From positions 47,492,001 through 47,556,000 of the forward strand of contig CM114271.1 of NCBI GenBank assembly GCA_050084515.1: DNA of 64,000 nucleotides, in the 5' to 3' direction. This DNA comes from Blasia pusilla (lineage: Eukaryota > Marchantiophyta > Marchantiopsida > Blasiales). The position numbers and the translations under genes were made by a program. Shown piece by piece: positions 9,823-21,536 of this stretch. Below the pieces are notes generated by a model that made no database searches, was not told the origin of the DNA, and was given only the letters and a program-made list of their open reading frames with translations. The first letter of the stretch is position 1. Each line of letters begins with the position of its first letter.

Positions 9823-12065
9823 TTATCCAAATATTTCCCTATATATTATATTTCGTGTATAGTCACCTTCCTTATTTGAATGTTCATCGCTTCCAATTGT
9901 AATGTGGATAGAACTTCTCTTCCCTACTCTAGATAATGCTACATACAATTGGCTATGAGAAAATACTGGAGGAGGCAAGTAAATGCCTATCTTTTGCAAA
10001 GTTTGACCTTGGGACTTATTGATGGTCATAGCAAAAGCCGGTCGAATAAGGAATTGAAACTTACGTAAATCAAAGGGCAAACCTGAATCTGATGCAATCA
10101 ATGGGATACATGGAACAAAAATTCGATCTCAAATATTCTTCCCTCTGATAATTTCACCATCTATGCAATGTTGCATAAATCCACGAATCACCAATCTTGT
10201 CCCATTTGCTTGTCCATGTGCTCCATTCATGTTTTGTAACAACATGATTGGTGCCCCAATCTCCAAACACAATTAGTGCGGAGGAAGTCCTAAAGGCAAG
10301 CATGTGTTCAAAAATTCAGTTGGATATATATGAGTCATCCCCTCGTTTGGAATATAATCGACGATGCGGTAAACTTGCTCCTGTACATAAAATATAATGA
10401 GTTTGTAAGAAAAGGTAATATTAATATCCAAACTTGTAATTGAATAACTCTTTTATAAAAGTAAAAGGGATTACCTCTCTTGGAAACCGCGACATTATAC
10501 TTGGATTTATGTCATCTATATCTTGATTTCTTAGAGTCAAAATTGCGATATCTCTCAAGAAATCAATGTCATTGAATTCGGATGGAAAATTTCCATGTAT
10601 CAAATCAATAAGATCACATATCTTATTACTTCTAGTAACAATTTCAGATGGTAATTGTATAAAGTCTTCTCCCAAATGTGGATGTAAAGGTACACGACCC
10701 TCTCCCCTTCTAATAACCAATCAACAAAAGCTTGTTGTTCACTACGCAAGTGACCTTCCAACCTCTGAACTCGCATGTTTGTAGTCATCTTTATGACCTT
10801 TACATTAGACCAAAGAGATTACCTCTTTATGGTGGCTTGGATGATTTGCGGCCAATTCCCATGATGAACAACAGGCAACACTTGAACAAAATCATCACCA
10901 AATACCATAAGTTTTCCATCAAATGGTAATTATCGGTGTTCAACATAAACAACTCCCATAATATCTTGTAAAGTTTGATTTACAGCCTCAAATGCGTGAC
11001 GATGAGCCATAGGAGCTTCATCCTACATAATAAGCATTGCATCAGGGATTAAGCGCGCTCCATCACTATTAACCGATAAACTACAATAAGAAAAGGGGAG
11101 TAAATTAGAACTTATGCCACCAAAATTGGTGGAAATTAAAATTTGTGCATCACCAGAATTGGCACTTACTTGCAAGTAGAGCTCTCATAAAGATTGGGAT
11201 TTTGAATCGCGAATGTGCAGTACGTCCTCCGTCTAACAATAGAGCAACTATTCCAGATGACGCCACAGCCAAAGCTATACCTCTTGCACTCCTTATACTT
11301 GCAAGAAGAAGATTATATAAAAATGTTTTTCCCGTTCCACCTGGGCCATCAATGAAAAAAACTTTTGGAGATGGTGGAGCATCCAAGCATATTTTATCAA
11401 GCTCATCATGTATAGCATCCCAAATAATACGTTGTCCTTCATTTAGACATGCTTCTCCTAATTGCACTTGCTCAAATAGTTCTTCCATATCATACAATAG
11501 CTCTTGTTTCTCCAAATATGAATTTGATTGAAGTCGTTGGAAGTCAGGTTGGGGCATGTTTGGAAAGTCTGACAATCTTTTCCCTGCATCTTATAAATAG
11601 TAATGGACTTCCAACAATGCAGTATTAATCATAGCATCTTCAACGGGAAGAATAGGAATTCAAGTTTTCTACAAAATAGGATAATAAACCAAAATTGGTT
11701 AGACTGTTGAATGCTCAATAGAAGATACTATTAGGAATAAAAAAAATGATGCAAGGGTATTAATGAATTCTTACCAGACGCCGTTCATAGAAAAGATCTT
11801 CTACCATTGGAACCAAGAATTGACTCCAAAGTGTTGCAGGTTGAGCAGGTGTGTTGTACGCTAGAATAATTGCAAATAGGCGACGAAGTGAAGACCTTAT
11901 ACGAATTGTAGAAGCTTCTTCAAAGCAAGAGAACACTTCCCTATCATCCTCAAGAAGTCCCAATTGGATAAAAGCCTCCTTGAATGTTGGACATAGTACC
12001 CCATTAACAGTTCTCAAACATTCATACGAAGTTACTCCTCGAACATGATGGAGAAGTAATCTCAA
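9823..12065 (-). pseudogene. Helitron Pif1-like helicase domain, decayed
   Basis: In minus-strand order: 12,065-11,760 carries the RLLLHHVRG...NGVLCPTFKEA block that links Rep to helicase in plant Helitrons. 11,575-11,150 holds the Walker A motif GPGGTGKTFLYNLLLA followed by ASSGIVALLLDGGRTAHS. 10,720-10,421 holds a middle helicase segment. 10,101-9,823 ends with the superfamily 1 motif FAMTINKSQGQTL and YVALSRV, the usual Pif1 C-terminus. These pieces lie in different frames with stops between them. Some gaps could be introns, but no consistent set of splice sites joins them. Known role of the family: 5'-3' unwinding during rolling-circle transposition. Confidence 0.85.
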
Positions 12066-12435
12066 CCAATGACGTTCTTCTTCACCTATGAGGAATTAAA
12101 CTAAATGAGTTTATCCCAACATATAGATACATTGCTTTAGAGGTGGAATATAAAAGAAATTATATACAAAGAAGTTGTGAACATTTATCTGGATGAGTAA
12201 GGTATAAGCGACCAATGGGATGGCCACAACCATTTTGTTTTTGTACCCTACGAATCCATCTCTTGTTACTCCAACGATAATAAGAAGGAAATTTATGTAT
12301 AGATATTTTCGAGCACTAGAGTCAGATAGATTGGTTGCAAACCATTGGATCAATGTTGTCTCTCTTTTTAGTTGCAACATATCTCCAAGAGCGTCAACAT
12401 CATTGAAGTAGACTAATTGTTGTTCCGGAAGATGG

Positions 12436-15400
12436 TCTGCTAGCCGTACGATACTTGGAAGTTCAGCATGTAGACTAAACTTAAAGAGACGCCAACATGC
12501 CTCTGAAGAAGATATATATCTGGAATAATGAGAATTCCAAGTATTTGAGTAAGGAAAATTACATGAAGTTGAGAAATAAAATATAATGCATTAGAGAAGT
12601 CAATCCATAGAATCATACCTCGCATCAAGATTTGACGTTGTCTCGTCAATAACTTTGATTACATTGAATGTATCCATATCCTTTGACAACTTAAATGACA
12701 CAGCATCAGATCCTTTATAAACATATTTGTATAAGGACTTGACAACAGAAACACTACTTGGAATCTCCAAATTAATGTGACAATCAAATAGGGTGCATAA
12801 CATCGGATTGTAAGGTACAACCCAACGATTATCCAATTAATGTTGCTCTTAATTATCGCCCTGCCACTCTCCAATCTACAAAAATACAATAAAAATCGTA
12901 ATTAATCATGAATGAATGTATTAGAAGGAATCATGAATACATATGCCTTAAAAATAAAAGGGTCCTTACCTACGATATATCGGATAACCATCTTCTATTT
13001 CGATAGTGTTGCCCGCAAAAGCTTTAGGATAGCCTTTTGTAAATTTTTTGTTTCCTTATCCATACACGGAGTATTTGGATTTAATGGTCCACATGGCCCG
13101 TGAACCATGAAATTAGCAACGGTAGAATATAACCTTGGATGGGTAGATTGATCAGGGATTTCAGCTGAAATGATACAATCATAATCAATTGTGGTACGTG
13201 GTTTATCCTCACGACCTTAAATAATAAGGACATGCACATGCGGTAATCCTCTTTTTTGGAATTCCACCACATGGATGCATCCTACAACTCGGCCTAATAT
13301 ATGCTTCTTGATGATAAGTCGTAACAACTCCTTCTTTTTCTTCTCAAAAACCCGCACGACCAAATTTGGTCGGTCTGCGGTTGATTGGCTAGGTAATAGG
13401 GCTGATGTAATCTCCTCCCACTTTGGATTTGCATATCATGGTTAAGAAGTAGTCATGCTTCCCAAAATGTTATACAATTGCCATCGCATCCTGATACAAT
13501 TGATGCATATGACGTGGCCCTCGAGTAAAAGAAGAAGGTAATATAATGTGTTTCCCAAGCCTTCGGCTATCCGCATCTTGTCGATGCATGGCATCCTTTA
13601 CACCTTGATATAATTCAGACCTCAACTCCTTCTCATTTAAGCGTACCCATGATAATCGTTGCATTTCCAAAGTGGCATAGAGGTCAACCATATATTCTTG
13701 AGAAAGTCGACGAAGCAGCAATAAGGGATTGTCATCTTCTCCTCCAATGTGCGTTTGAAGTCGAAAACATGCAAATTGCAAGGTTGTAACACATTTTGTT
13801 CTTCTTTCCTCAACAATATCACCATAAACTTTGTCCTCATCCATGCAATCATCTGAAGATTCAGGATGTCCCTCTTCTCCATGAATAATGTGGTCCAATC
13901 GTCGGGATTCTCTACAACCTTCAGTTCGCCCAAAGGATATTCCAGGATGCCAACATGCTTCATCATAGATAAATAACAAAATAAAGTGTAAGGAAATATA
14001 TGCTTCGTTGAGGTTGGATATACGTTTGACTCCTCCTCCATGTAGTTGTACAATTATATCATAATGCTCAACGTGTTCACTTCCATCACCCGACAAAATA
14101 GCAGCAACTTCAGGCGCAATTGGTAAGTTATAACACTTTGCATCAAGACCTCTCTTACTTGCCTTGAGGATAATCTGAATATTAAGATCACTTGCTTCAT
14201 ATGCCATATGACGAAAGCTCTTCACATATGGATTGCATTCGTGTAACATGTGTTGGAGACCTTTCAAAATATCCATATTAAGATTAGAAGATGTAGACAT
14301 AATCTAGCACGATTTTCCAATTCATTTGCAGTATCATGGATGTATAGTTGAGCAAATTGAGGATGTCCCCCTATATCAGGATGTAAAGGTCCAATGGAAT
14401 GATAGATCCCACCTTGGACCCTAAAGTGTCCAGTGCCACCAATTTGTTTGTTTACATGTACCCCGGTAGATGCAAGTTGAAGTGTCGAATTATAAGCTCG
14501 AGCATGTGTAAGAAAATGAACGCTTCTGAATGGAGGAGATGATCTCAAGAGAGGTAAGTATATTCTTCCAAGGCCACAACACATGCCATATGGTGAGTCA
14601 CCAAACTTAGAACCTTTGACCACTTCAAATTTCCAATGCAAACCACGGCATGAGGGACATATCTCTGTCATAGAACCTAATGTATGACGCCCGCTGGTAC
14701 GATTCAAACTCCTTTGTAATCGCAACTTTTGAATATCACTTTCTTGAAAATTTGGTCTCCTTTCAAGATTGAGTAATGTATTTAATCTTACAACTCTATC
14801 AAGGGCAGACGACGCACAAATTATAGAAGCATTTGGTACATTGGCACGTTGTGGAGATAACAAAACTCCATTAGGAGACATGGCATCTACTCTTGACCTT
14901 GATTCATCTCCGAGTTGGGCAAAAGTCGATGAATTTGTTGAAAACTTCATCTTGAACAGGAATAGGAAGAGTGATCGATAAATTGTCGACAACTTCATCT
15001 TGAACTTGAATAGGAAGAGCAGTCGACAAATTTTTGACAGCTTCATCTTGAATTGGAATAGGAGGAGTGGTAAGTAACTCAACTTCTGGTGGCCCAATTG
15101 TGGATGTATTCTCGATAACTTCATGAAATGCATTGTCAACAAACTCGAGTCTTGGCGATATATAAATATAGTCCGTCGATTGTTCGCTCACTTCTTGATT
15201 TTCTTCTACTATTATTCCATCCTCATTGGAAGGTCTGAGAAAATATGTCAAAATATTGATAAGAATAAATACAAATCAAATATGGAGTAAATCAAGTAGT
15301 TATGAAGTGAATCAAATATAAAAATTAAGATATAGGTACCTATTCAATGGAATAGGTGCAATACTCTCAGGCTGAACTTGACCATTAAGCCCTTTCCTTC

Positions 15401-15566
15401 TTTTTCTATACTCTCGATAGTAATTCTTCTTTTTTTTTTTCTTTGAGAGCTTCCATTCTATCAGCTTGAATAGCACACTTTCGTTTTTGGGCTCCCCCTG
15501 TATAACCTTCCGAGAGTCATGTATATTGACAAGATTCAATGGGATTGGAAGTGTGGAACAATACAT
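12436..15566 (-). pseudogene. Helitron N-terminal region and HUH Rep domain, decayed
   Basis: 15,566-15,312 contains KKKKKKNYYREYRKRRKGLN, a basic leader typical of these proteins. 15,142-14,264 has CPSCRGLHW and CCGLGRIYLPLL, then YHSIGPLHPDIG and FAQLYIHDTANELENR, the standard Helitron N-terminal block. A one-base shift near 14,300 leads into NPYVKSFRHMAYEAS (14,300-13,470). Around 13,430 a stop and another shift separate YQDAMAIV from ANPKWEEIT. The HUH motif reads FQKRGLPHVHVLII and runs into a stop at about 13,218. The tyrosine motif SLYKYVYKGSD lies at about 12,720. Both catalytic signatures are therefore still readable, but the frame is broken at least four times. 15,251-14,904 contains a tandemly repeated IPIQDE.V.N segment. 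Confidence 0.85.
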
Positions 15567-16735
15567 GAATATTAAAAGCTTACAAAATTAAATGAAAAGT
15601 CAATATCTTGTAGGAAATTGGACATGCTAAATGAGCGTCGATGTAGTAAACTTATGTTGGAGATGTTTCAGGTCGGAGTTCATCTTCGAGATGTGTTTGT
15701 TATGCTAAGATTTCCTTGTGACGGACACGGCTTTTTTGTTGTGCATTCGCACGCATCAATTTTCGGAAGTCATGCAAATCCGTAGGATTTGATGGAAGAG
15801 GAAGTCTGTGCAACAATTGGGTTTATTGCATGAGAAAAATATATTGTCGAGAAAATGGTATATAAGGCATCATCGTTGAAATGGAAATAAGGTGCTTACG
15901 TCCCTACCCTAAGCAAAGGTTCTTACATCGGGGAGGTATTCTTCGATACTTCAATATGTCTTCCCGAACTTTGTTGCGAAATTGGCATATTTGTAATAAT
16001 ACTAAGTGGCCGTCTCTCCTTGTTTAGTGACGATCCGCCAACACTCATCATCTACATGACACACAACGGAAGTATTGAGAATTGAAATAAAATAACCAAA
16101 AGAATAAAGAGAAGAAAGAAAAAAAAAAGTAAAGAGAAGAAAAAAAAAAGGAGAGAAGAGAAAGGAAATTAGTAGGGGCAATTTTCCATTTCCAATTTGA
16201 TTTTCTCTAAAAATTATAAATTGAATGAAAAAACAAAGAGAAAATGAAATTTTAAAATAAAATTTAGGGAAAGAAAAGAATTTAGAGAAGAAGAGTAAGG
16301 GGGAAGATTTATTTTAATTTTCTCTAAAATTGTAAAAAATTGGGAATAATTGGGAAAAAGGTAAAAAAGGGAGGAAATTACATTCTAAGGACATTAATTA
16401 AAAAAATCCAGGTTCGGTACACCAAACCTGGCCCTAACCTAACCCTCCCAACCCTAGGCCTGAATCGAGCCCCCGCACCCCAATGGCGCCGCCTTCGAAT
16501 CCTAGGGTCAGATTTTAACCCTTCTCCCATCTAACGGCCAGGCAAAACACGCCGTTAGATGGTTAATCTGACGGCTCGGGTCTGAGCGGAAAGAGCCCTC
16601 CCCCCTCCCCCCTCCACCCTTCCCCCTACCCAATCGTCCAACACTTTCTCCCTGACTTCCTCTCCCATTCCCTCCTATCGTCCCGCAGCGCTCGCGCTGC
16701 TTGTCTGTCTGTCCGCCCTCCTCTCCGATCCCTCA
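15567..16735. other. Helitron interior, AT-rich then C-rich, no gene seen
   Basis: 16,090-16,380 is purine-rich with A-runs. 16,580-16,640 is C-rich. Only short open frames are present and none is recognisable. Confidence 0.5.
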
Positions 16736-17515
16736 GGCGCCCGCTCTCCGAGTCCGCTATACTCATGTGCTCGAGCACGCCCCTCCTTTTGGCTTGTGCG
16801 CGCTCAAGGGCGCTCGTGCTCTACTCATGCGCTCGAGTGCGCCCCTCCTCCCAGCTCATGCGCACTCGAGCGCACGGATCATTACAGTGCCTGCTCCATC
16901 ATCGCCTTTCAGACTCAATCTACACCCTGAATTTTACATTGAAGGTCAGTTTTGGCTATGCTGTTGGGCTCTCGGGGTTTCGTGATAGTCAAGCTCATCC
17001 CCCAGTAGTTCTGCTCTCTGGTGTTCTTGTAGGTTGAGTTCTCTCCCTAACTTTTTGGCTCTCAGGTTATCTTGCTAGGCTCTCTTGGTAGTCGTTCAAC
17101 TCTGGGGTATTTATGACAGTCGGGCTCTCACGCCCTTAGGCGCCCCCTCTCCCAGTCCGTGCTCTACTCATGCTGTGGAACGCGCCCCTCCTCCCAGCTC
17201 GTGCACACTCGAGCGAACGGATCATCACAGTGTGACCCAAGCTTGCACCATCTTGGTGCTTGAACATCTCCCCTGAGAATCGTCGCCTTGCACACTCGAT
17301 CTGCACTCAAATTTTTACATTGAAGGTCAATTTTGGCTGTGCAGTTGGGCTCTCATGGTTTTGTGATAGTCGAGCTCATCCCCCAGCGGTTCTGTTCTCC
17401 GGTGTTCTTGATGGTCAAGTTCTTTCCATAAATTTTTGGCTCTCGAGGTTATCTTTCTAGGCTCTCTTGCTAGTTGTTCAACTCTGGGGTATTTTTGACA
17501 GTCGGGCTCTCTTGC
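16736..17515. repeat. 403-bp tandem duplication inside the Helitron
   Basis: The copy starting ggcgcccgctctcc at 16,736 is repeated from 17,139 (ggcgccccctctcc). Both contain cgcccctcctcccagctc, ttttacattgaaggtca, ttggctctc and the closing gacagtcgggctctc. Copies differ by about 15 percent and by indels. Shorter echoes (gacagtcgggctctc, ttggctactg) continue to about 17,800. Confidence 0.85.
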
Positions 17516-18187
17516 TAGTTGTTTGACTCGAATGCTTTTGACAGTCGGGCTCTCACAACATTGCAGATCAGGTCTCCGGGATTTCTTTACAGTCAGGCTT
17601 TGGATCCCCAAAAGTTTGGCTACTGAGTCGCTTTTGATGGCTGGGCTCGTTTGATAGTACACTTTTTCTGTATAGCGCATCGCGTCTCGTTAGTTTTTTG
17701 AGAGTTGGGCTATGGATCCCTAGCAGTTCGGCTACTGTGTCTCTTTTGACAGCTAGGCTCTTGTTTGATAGTATCGAATTTTGGCTTAGCAGCTCGGCTC
17801 TGAGGTATTGTCGACGATCGTGATCATTTTGAAAGGGCCAGGGTCTCCGAAGCTATTTTCTCTCGGTTTTGTCGTTGGTTTCTTTGGAGATATACTTGTG
17901 CTATTACACATATACACCTGGAACACGTAGGGGCAAAATGAGTGTAGTTAGTACTCCAACTGAGTACTGAAAGAGGGGCAGGCTGAGACATTCACAAAAC
18001 TCTCCAAGTCGCTTTCATTTCAAAGTAAGCAGTACATGATTGTTTGATCTACTCTACTCTTGATCTGAATATTCACTACAACTTCTTTCCCCTTCTGCCC
18101 TTTATGTGGGAATTTCTTCGTGCACTGTGGATCATCCCTACGTGTGGTAGGCATACTGGGAGTTACCGGGGACCTTCCCTTTGATGG
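17516..18187. other. Degenerate continuation of the repeat, then unique sequence
   Basis: Scattered copies of gacagt(c/g)(g/a)ggct and ctcttttga(c/t)(a/g)g persist to about 17,830. From there to 18,187 nothing recognisable is seen. Confidence 0.45.
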
Positions 18188-18748
18188 TCAGCTTTGCTGA
18201 TTTTGGTTAGTGTGCGGGGTCATTCTCCGCTTCTTAGCAGAGGCTCCCTCCTCGTTATGTTCCCTTTCAATGCCGGGCCTCCTTATGCGATAGGGAGGAG
18301 TTCCTCCCTCCTCTACAACGTCTATTCCCTCTCCTCCAACTGGCTTTGGATCGTACCCTTTGTCGGAATCCGCAGGGAGGATTGCAGCAAGCATGGAGTC
18401 CTTTATTGCATACTCAAAGCCCGGAGCATGCACGGGGGTGAGTGGCTCTCCCCAAGTAGGACCATCACGGTGCAACTTGTTCCATTTGCTCAAGCGCATA
18501 CAATCCCCTTGACTTATTGGGGACCATTTTGTACTCTCCAATGCTTGGAGATCAAGTGACTTTACACCGTGATTTTTTTTCGAGCTCGTTACCTTGGACA
18601 CACTCTTTCCTTTCCCTTGTGTTGACTTTTTCGCTGTGATTCTTGTTGTCGTCTCTAGGTAGTTTTTGTTTTGCACCTTTGTTGTTTGGGATGTTGCAGA
18701 TGTCGGAAGATGATTAGAATGTGAGGAGCTCTGGAGGTGTTGAAGCAA
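18188..18748 (-). CDS. Unknown 186-codon ORF in the 5' part of the Helitron
   Basis: This is an uninterrupted frame on the same strand as the Rep/helicase remnants and upstream of them. The predicted protein is hydrophilic. It has a Ser/Gln/Thr-rich start, a Lys-rich middle near residues 40-60, a conserved-looking segment with Trp residues (SKWNKLHRDGPTWGEP, about residues 87-102), an acidic Gly-rich part (VGGEGIDVVEEGG), and a basic cluster AKKRRM near the C-terminus that could be a nuclear localisation signal. I recognise no family; it lacks the RPA-type OB motifs sometimes found in plant Helitrons. The start codon lies in an 83-bp tandem duplication. The frame is intact while the transposase is broken, which could mean recent capture or chance. 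Confidence 0.35.
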   Translation of the reverse strand: MLQHLQSSSHSNHLPTSATSQTTKVQNKNYLETTTRITAKKSTQGKGKSVSKVTSSKKNHGVKSLDLQALESTKWSPISQGDCMRLSKWNKLHRDGPTWGEPLTPVHAPGFEYAIKDSMLAAILPADSDKGYDPKPVGGEGIDVVEEGGTPPYRIRRPGIEREHNEEGASAKKRRMTPHTNQNQQS

Positions 18749-18855
18749 ACGTCGAATGTGGAGGAGCTCTTGGATGTTGCAGATGTCGGAAGATGATTAG
18801 AATGTGAGGAGCTCTGGAGGTGCTGGAGCGAACGTCGAATATGGAGGAGCTCTCG
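18691..18855. repeat. 83-bp tandem duplication
   Basis: The unit atgttgcagatgtcggaaga...gaggagctct starts at 18,691 and again at 18,774. The copies are nearly identical, with a few substitutions (tgttgaagcaaacg against tgctggagcgaacg). Confidence 0.9.
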
Positions 18856-19622
18856 AAAAGCCGTTAAAGTTGTTGCAGATCTTGAGCAGGGTCGGGGACG
18901 TCAAGAACACGGGAGTTGATCTTGAGATCACATCAAGGGCTGCTTAATTAGGGCAGACTAAGCCTGAATCGAACGACTCTCTTCGGGAGTACCTGTGAAA
19001 TAGAATGTCCAGAAGCCCAACATATGGTTAGCTTGCTATGTTCATCCGCAACTACATAGAGCATAGTATTTTAGTTCATAGAGCTCAAAGCAATGTAGAC
19101 TAGTAAAGCAGAGATAGGTCGTACTCTATCTACCAATAAATGAAGTTCAGCGTGTATGAATGACAATAGAGCTCGGTGAATGAATGACTTCACTTTACCT
19201 CAGCAGCCGTCGTGAGATAAAAAATGGGGACTGTGTAATTTGTAAGAGGGAATAAATAAGGGTCAAGTTTGAATTCACATCCCTTGCACTAACAACTTCT
19301 CGAGAAATGAGAAGCCAATCTCATTGACGAGGCTGGTTTGAAGGATTCAAACCGTCAAGGACAAAAGGACAGAAATTTGACACAAAAGTTGCGGCCAAAA
19401 ATGAAACCCTAAGTTCGTTGCACGTGCTAAGTACGCTTTAGACGCGCGAAAATTCCACGTTCGTTAAAAAATTGTTACAAGAGGCTAGGGCGGCTATGAA
19501 CTAAACCCTAAAACAGACTGCGTCGGACATAAGCGCGGAACACCCTGGTTCGCTTGAAATGCCACGTGGCATTCAGAGAGGTTTTTGCGCAGCGAGAAAG
19601 GACTCTCCCATAATAGTATAGA
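18856..19622. other. Helitron 5' terminal region
   Basis: No open frame of note. Read on the minus strand, this is the first 770 bases of the element, probably its promoter and leader. Confidence 0.45.
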
Positions 19623-19743
19623 TATTATTATTTCAGAATGCCCTCTCGTGTTGCAAACTCCTATGTTCTCGATACTGCATTTTCGGCCAATCGGCTCGTT
19701 CCCCTTTTAACCAACAAGATTGTTCCAAACAATTTTAAGAATT

Positions 19744-20450
19744 ATGTATATAATAATGATCGACCCTACGTACAATAAGACAAAAAAAGAAAGATGAATG
19801 AATTTTGTTAGATGGATATTAAGAAAGAATTTGAATAGAAGAGGAAAATATTTTTGTGAATTAATGGTCAAGAATTTAGTTAATTTCTATTTTAACGGGT
19901 GATCATAGGTATATGATGAGAGAAACTAGTGGGATAATTTTTAAAATAGTAAAAAAAATAAAATTTTTATCTTTAATTCATATTTGATAGGAAAGAAAAA
20001 TGAGTTTTAATGGAAGAGTAGATATTGTTTAAATTTTATTGAAAGGTGGAATGATTTAAAGGATTGGGATATCATTTGAATTTTAATTGAAGAGTGGAAT
20101 TACTTAAGATAGTGGAATCTTATTATTCTTCTAAGATTTAAGAAAATAAAATAAAATTTTAATTTTTAAATGAAAATATAGTTAAGAAAATCCTATTTAT
20201 TCATATTTGATATTTTGAGAAAAGAAATTTCATTTTAATGTAAAATAATATCATTTATGAAAATTAAACAATAATTTGATCAACGGATGCTATTTTGGTA
20301 GGAAGAATTGGTTTTATTCAAACTTTTATGGAGGAATGAATTTATTTAAAAAATTGGGTTTTACTTAAAAATGAAATATTATTATTCTCTTAAGATTTAA
20401 AAAAGCAAAAATATCATTGAATAAAAATATTTTACGGCCATTACATGCTG
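19744..20450 (+). repeat. AT-rich Helitron-like dispersed repeat, copy 2
   Basis: It starts near 19,744 with TGTATATAATAATGATCGACC, parallel to the TCTATATTATTATTGGCAATCC start at 30,324, and continues with the shared phrase caataagac. The body (20,040-20,150) is the inverse of 1-110. A second, more diverged run of the same motifs follows at 20,160-20,410 (tttgatattttgagaaaag..., aggaatgaattta...). No coding potential. Confidence 0.55.
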
Positions 20451-21119
20451 CCTCCATTTTAAATTCATGCGGCTCTATCTCCCCGTCAGAATATCTAGCT
20501 GTCGCACATGTCCACGTGTCCTAGATTGTGACGTGACATCTTCTTTACCCTTAGATGTCAGCCGACGAACTACATTTCAGCGCGTGTGTGGCCCTTGCCT
20601 TCATATCCCTTGTGCGAGTTTGTTTGTTGTCTTGAGTGTGTGGTCTGGTCTATATCATTACTCTCTATTGTAATTGTGCTAGTGCCTCGTTTTGGATATC
20701 GCAGTTCGTGTGAATTTAGTGACCATTGGAAGTATTTTTTCCACACGCACCTTCATCGCAAATAAGCCCATTTTACATCGGACTGTGAGAAAGCAACTTC
20801 CGGCCTGTTCTATAATCGATTGGCTTGACATACCTTCCATCCACATATCCTCCACCTTGCCTAGCTCCCTCCCATGCTTAGTTAATGTCCTCAAGATTGC
20901 ACACTAGTCCTACATTATTGAAAAACTTGTGTTGAGCTAGAGGGGATTAAACATGTTGCACGCAAGTTTTTTGTTTTTTCTTGGTGTCCAAGTGCCATGA
21001 TTACACTCTCTCTCTAGTGTGCGTCCCTATGAGAAGAGGGGAATTAGTTACTAAATTCGTGTGAGAGACATGTGGATAAGTTAAATGATGAGAAAAAAGT
21101 AAAAATATAATTTTAATAA
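20451..21119. other. Intergenic, no gene seen
   Basis: Mixed-composition DNA with only short open frames on both strands and no recognisable motif. Ends at the insertion point of a short Helitron. Confidence 0.5.
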
Positions 21120-21363
21120 TCTATATTATTATTGGAGCGTGCCGCAAGCAAATATTTCTTTACAAATGACGACCGGCCCGAGAAAAAATATTTCCTCATC
21201 TACGGGAGCAAAAGTTCTTTTCCCGAGCAAAGAGGAGAGATAAACATAGGCGGGGATGTAGTTTACACAAGTACGTAGGATGGGATTTGAAAACCCTTCC
21301 TCTCCAATTTTTTTACCGTGTTTAACAGGTTGAAAGGGCCCATCATACTTCACATCATACTAG
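21120..21363 (+). mobile_element. 244-bp non-autonomous Helitron upstream of the TruA gene
   Basis: It begins TCTATATTATTATTGGAGCG with A immediately before it and ends ...catcatactag followed by T, so it sits exactly between A and T. The first bases match the element at 44,855 for about 17 positions, including a following cgtgcc/atgtc and gcaaa(t/c)-type stretch. It lies about 175 bp before the ATG of the pseudouridine synthase gene, within its likely promoter. The 3' hairpin is weak (around gggccc). Confidence 0.65.
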
Positions 21364-21536
21364 TTTTTTTAATTTTGGGATCGCGATTCCCGTAATGGAA
21401 TAAAAAACACGCATTCGCGAAATCCCCCCAAAACACCAGGCAAATCACGCGAAGCTCGTAAAGTCGGACTCTACATCACGTTCCGATTTGAAGCCATAGA
21501 TGGCACAGGAGCAACTCTGGTGTTCGCGCGAAGAGC

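Larger units (their letters stand above)
9684..19622 (-). mobile_element. 9.94-kb Helitron with both termini, decayed RepHel gene
   Basis: On the minus strand the element begins at 19,622 with TCTATACTATTATGGGAG, a classic plant Helitron 5' end. It ends at 9,684 with CACCTTACTAG. The bases flanking it are A on the 5' side and T on the 3' side, the expected AT target. A perfect 14-bp-arm hairpin (9,681-9,694 with 9,712-9,725) covers the 3' end, close to the usual position. Inside, on the same strand, are all major Helitron protein blocks in the right order: N-terminal zinc-type region, HUH Rep and Pif1 helicase. They are broken by stops and frameshifts, so this copy is unlikely to make its own transposase. 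The 5' third holds a GC-richer duplicated segment and an unknown ORF. Confidence 0.88.

Noticed and set aside
16340-17276. Several open frames of 60-95 codons on the plus strand
   Set aside because: They are antisense to the Helitron, lie in the duplicated GC-rich block, and have no conserved motif; they are composition artefacts.
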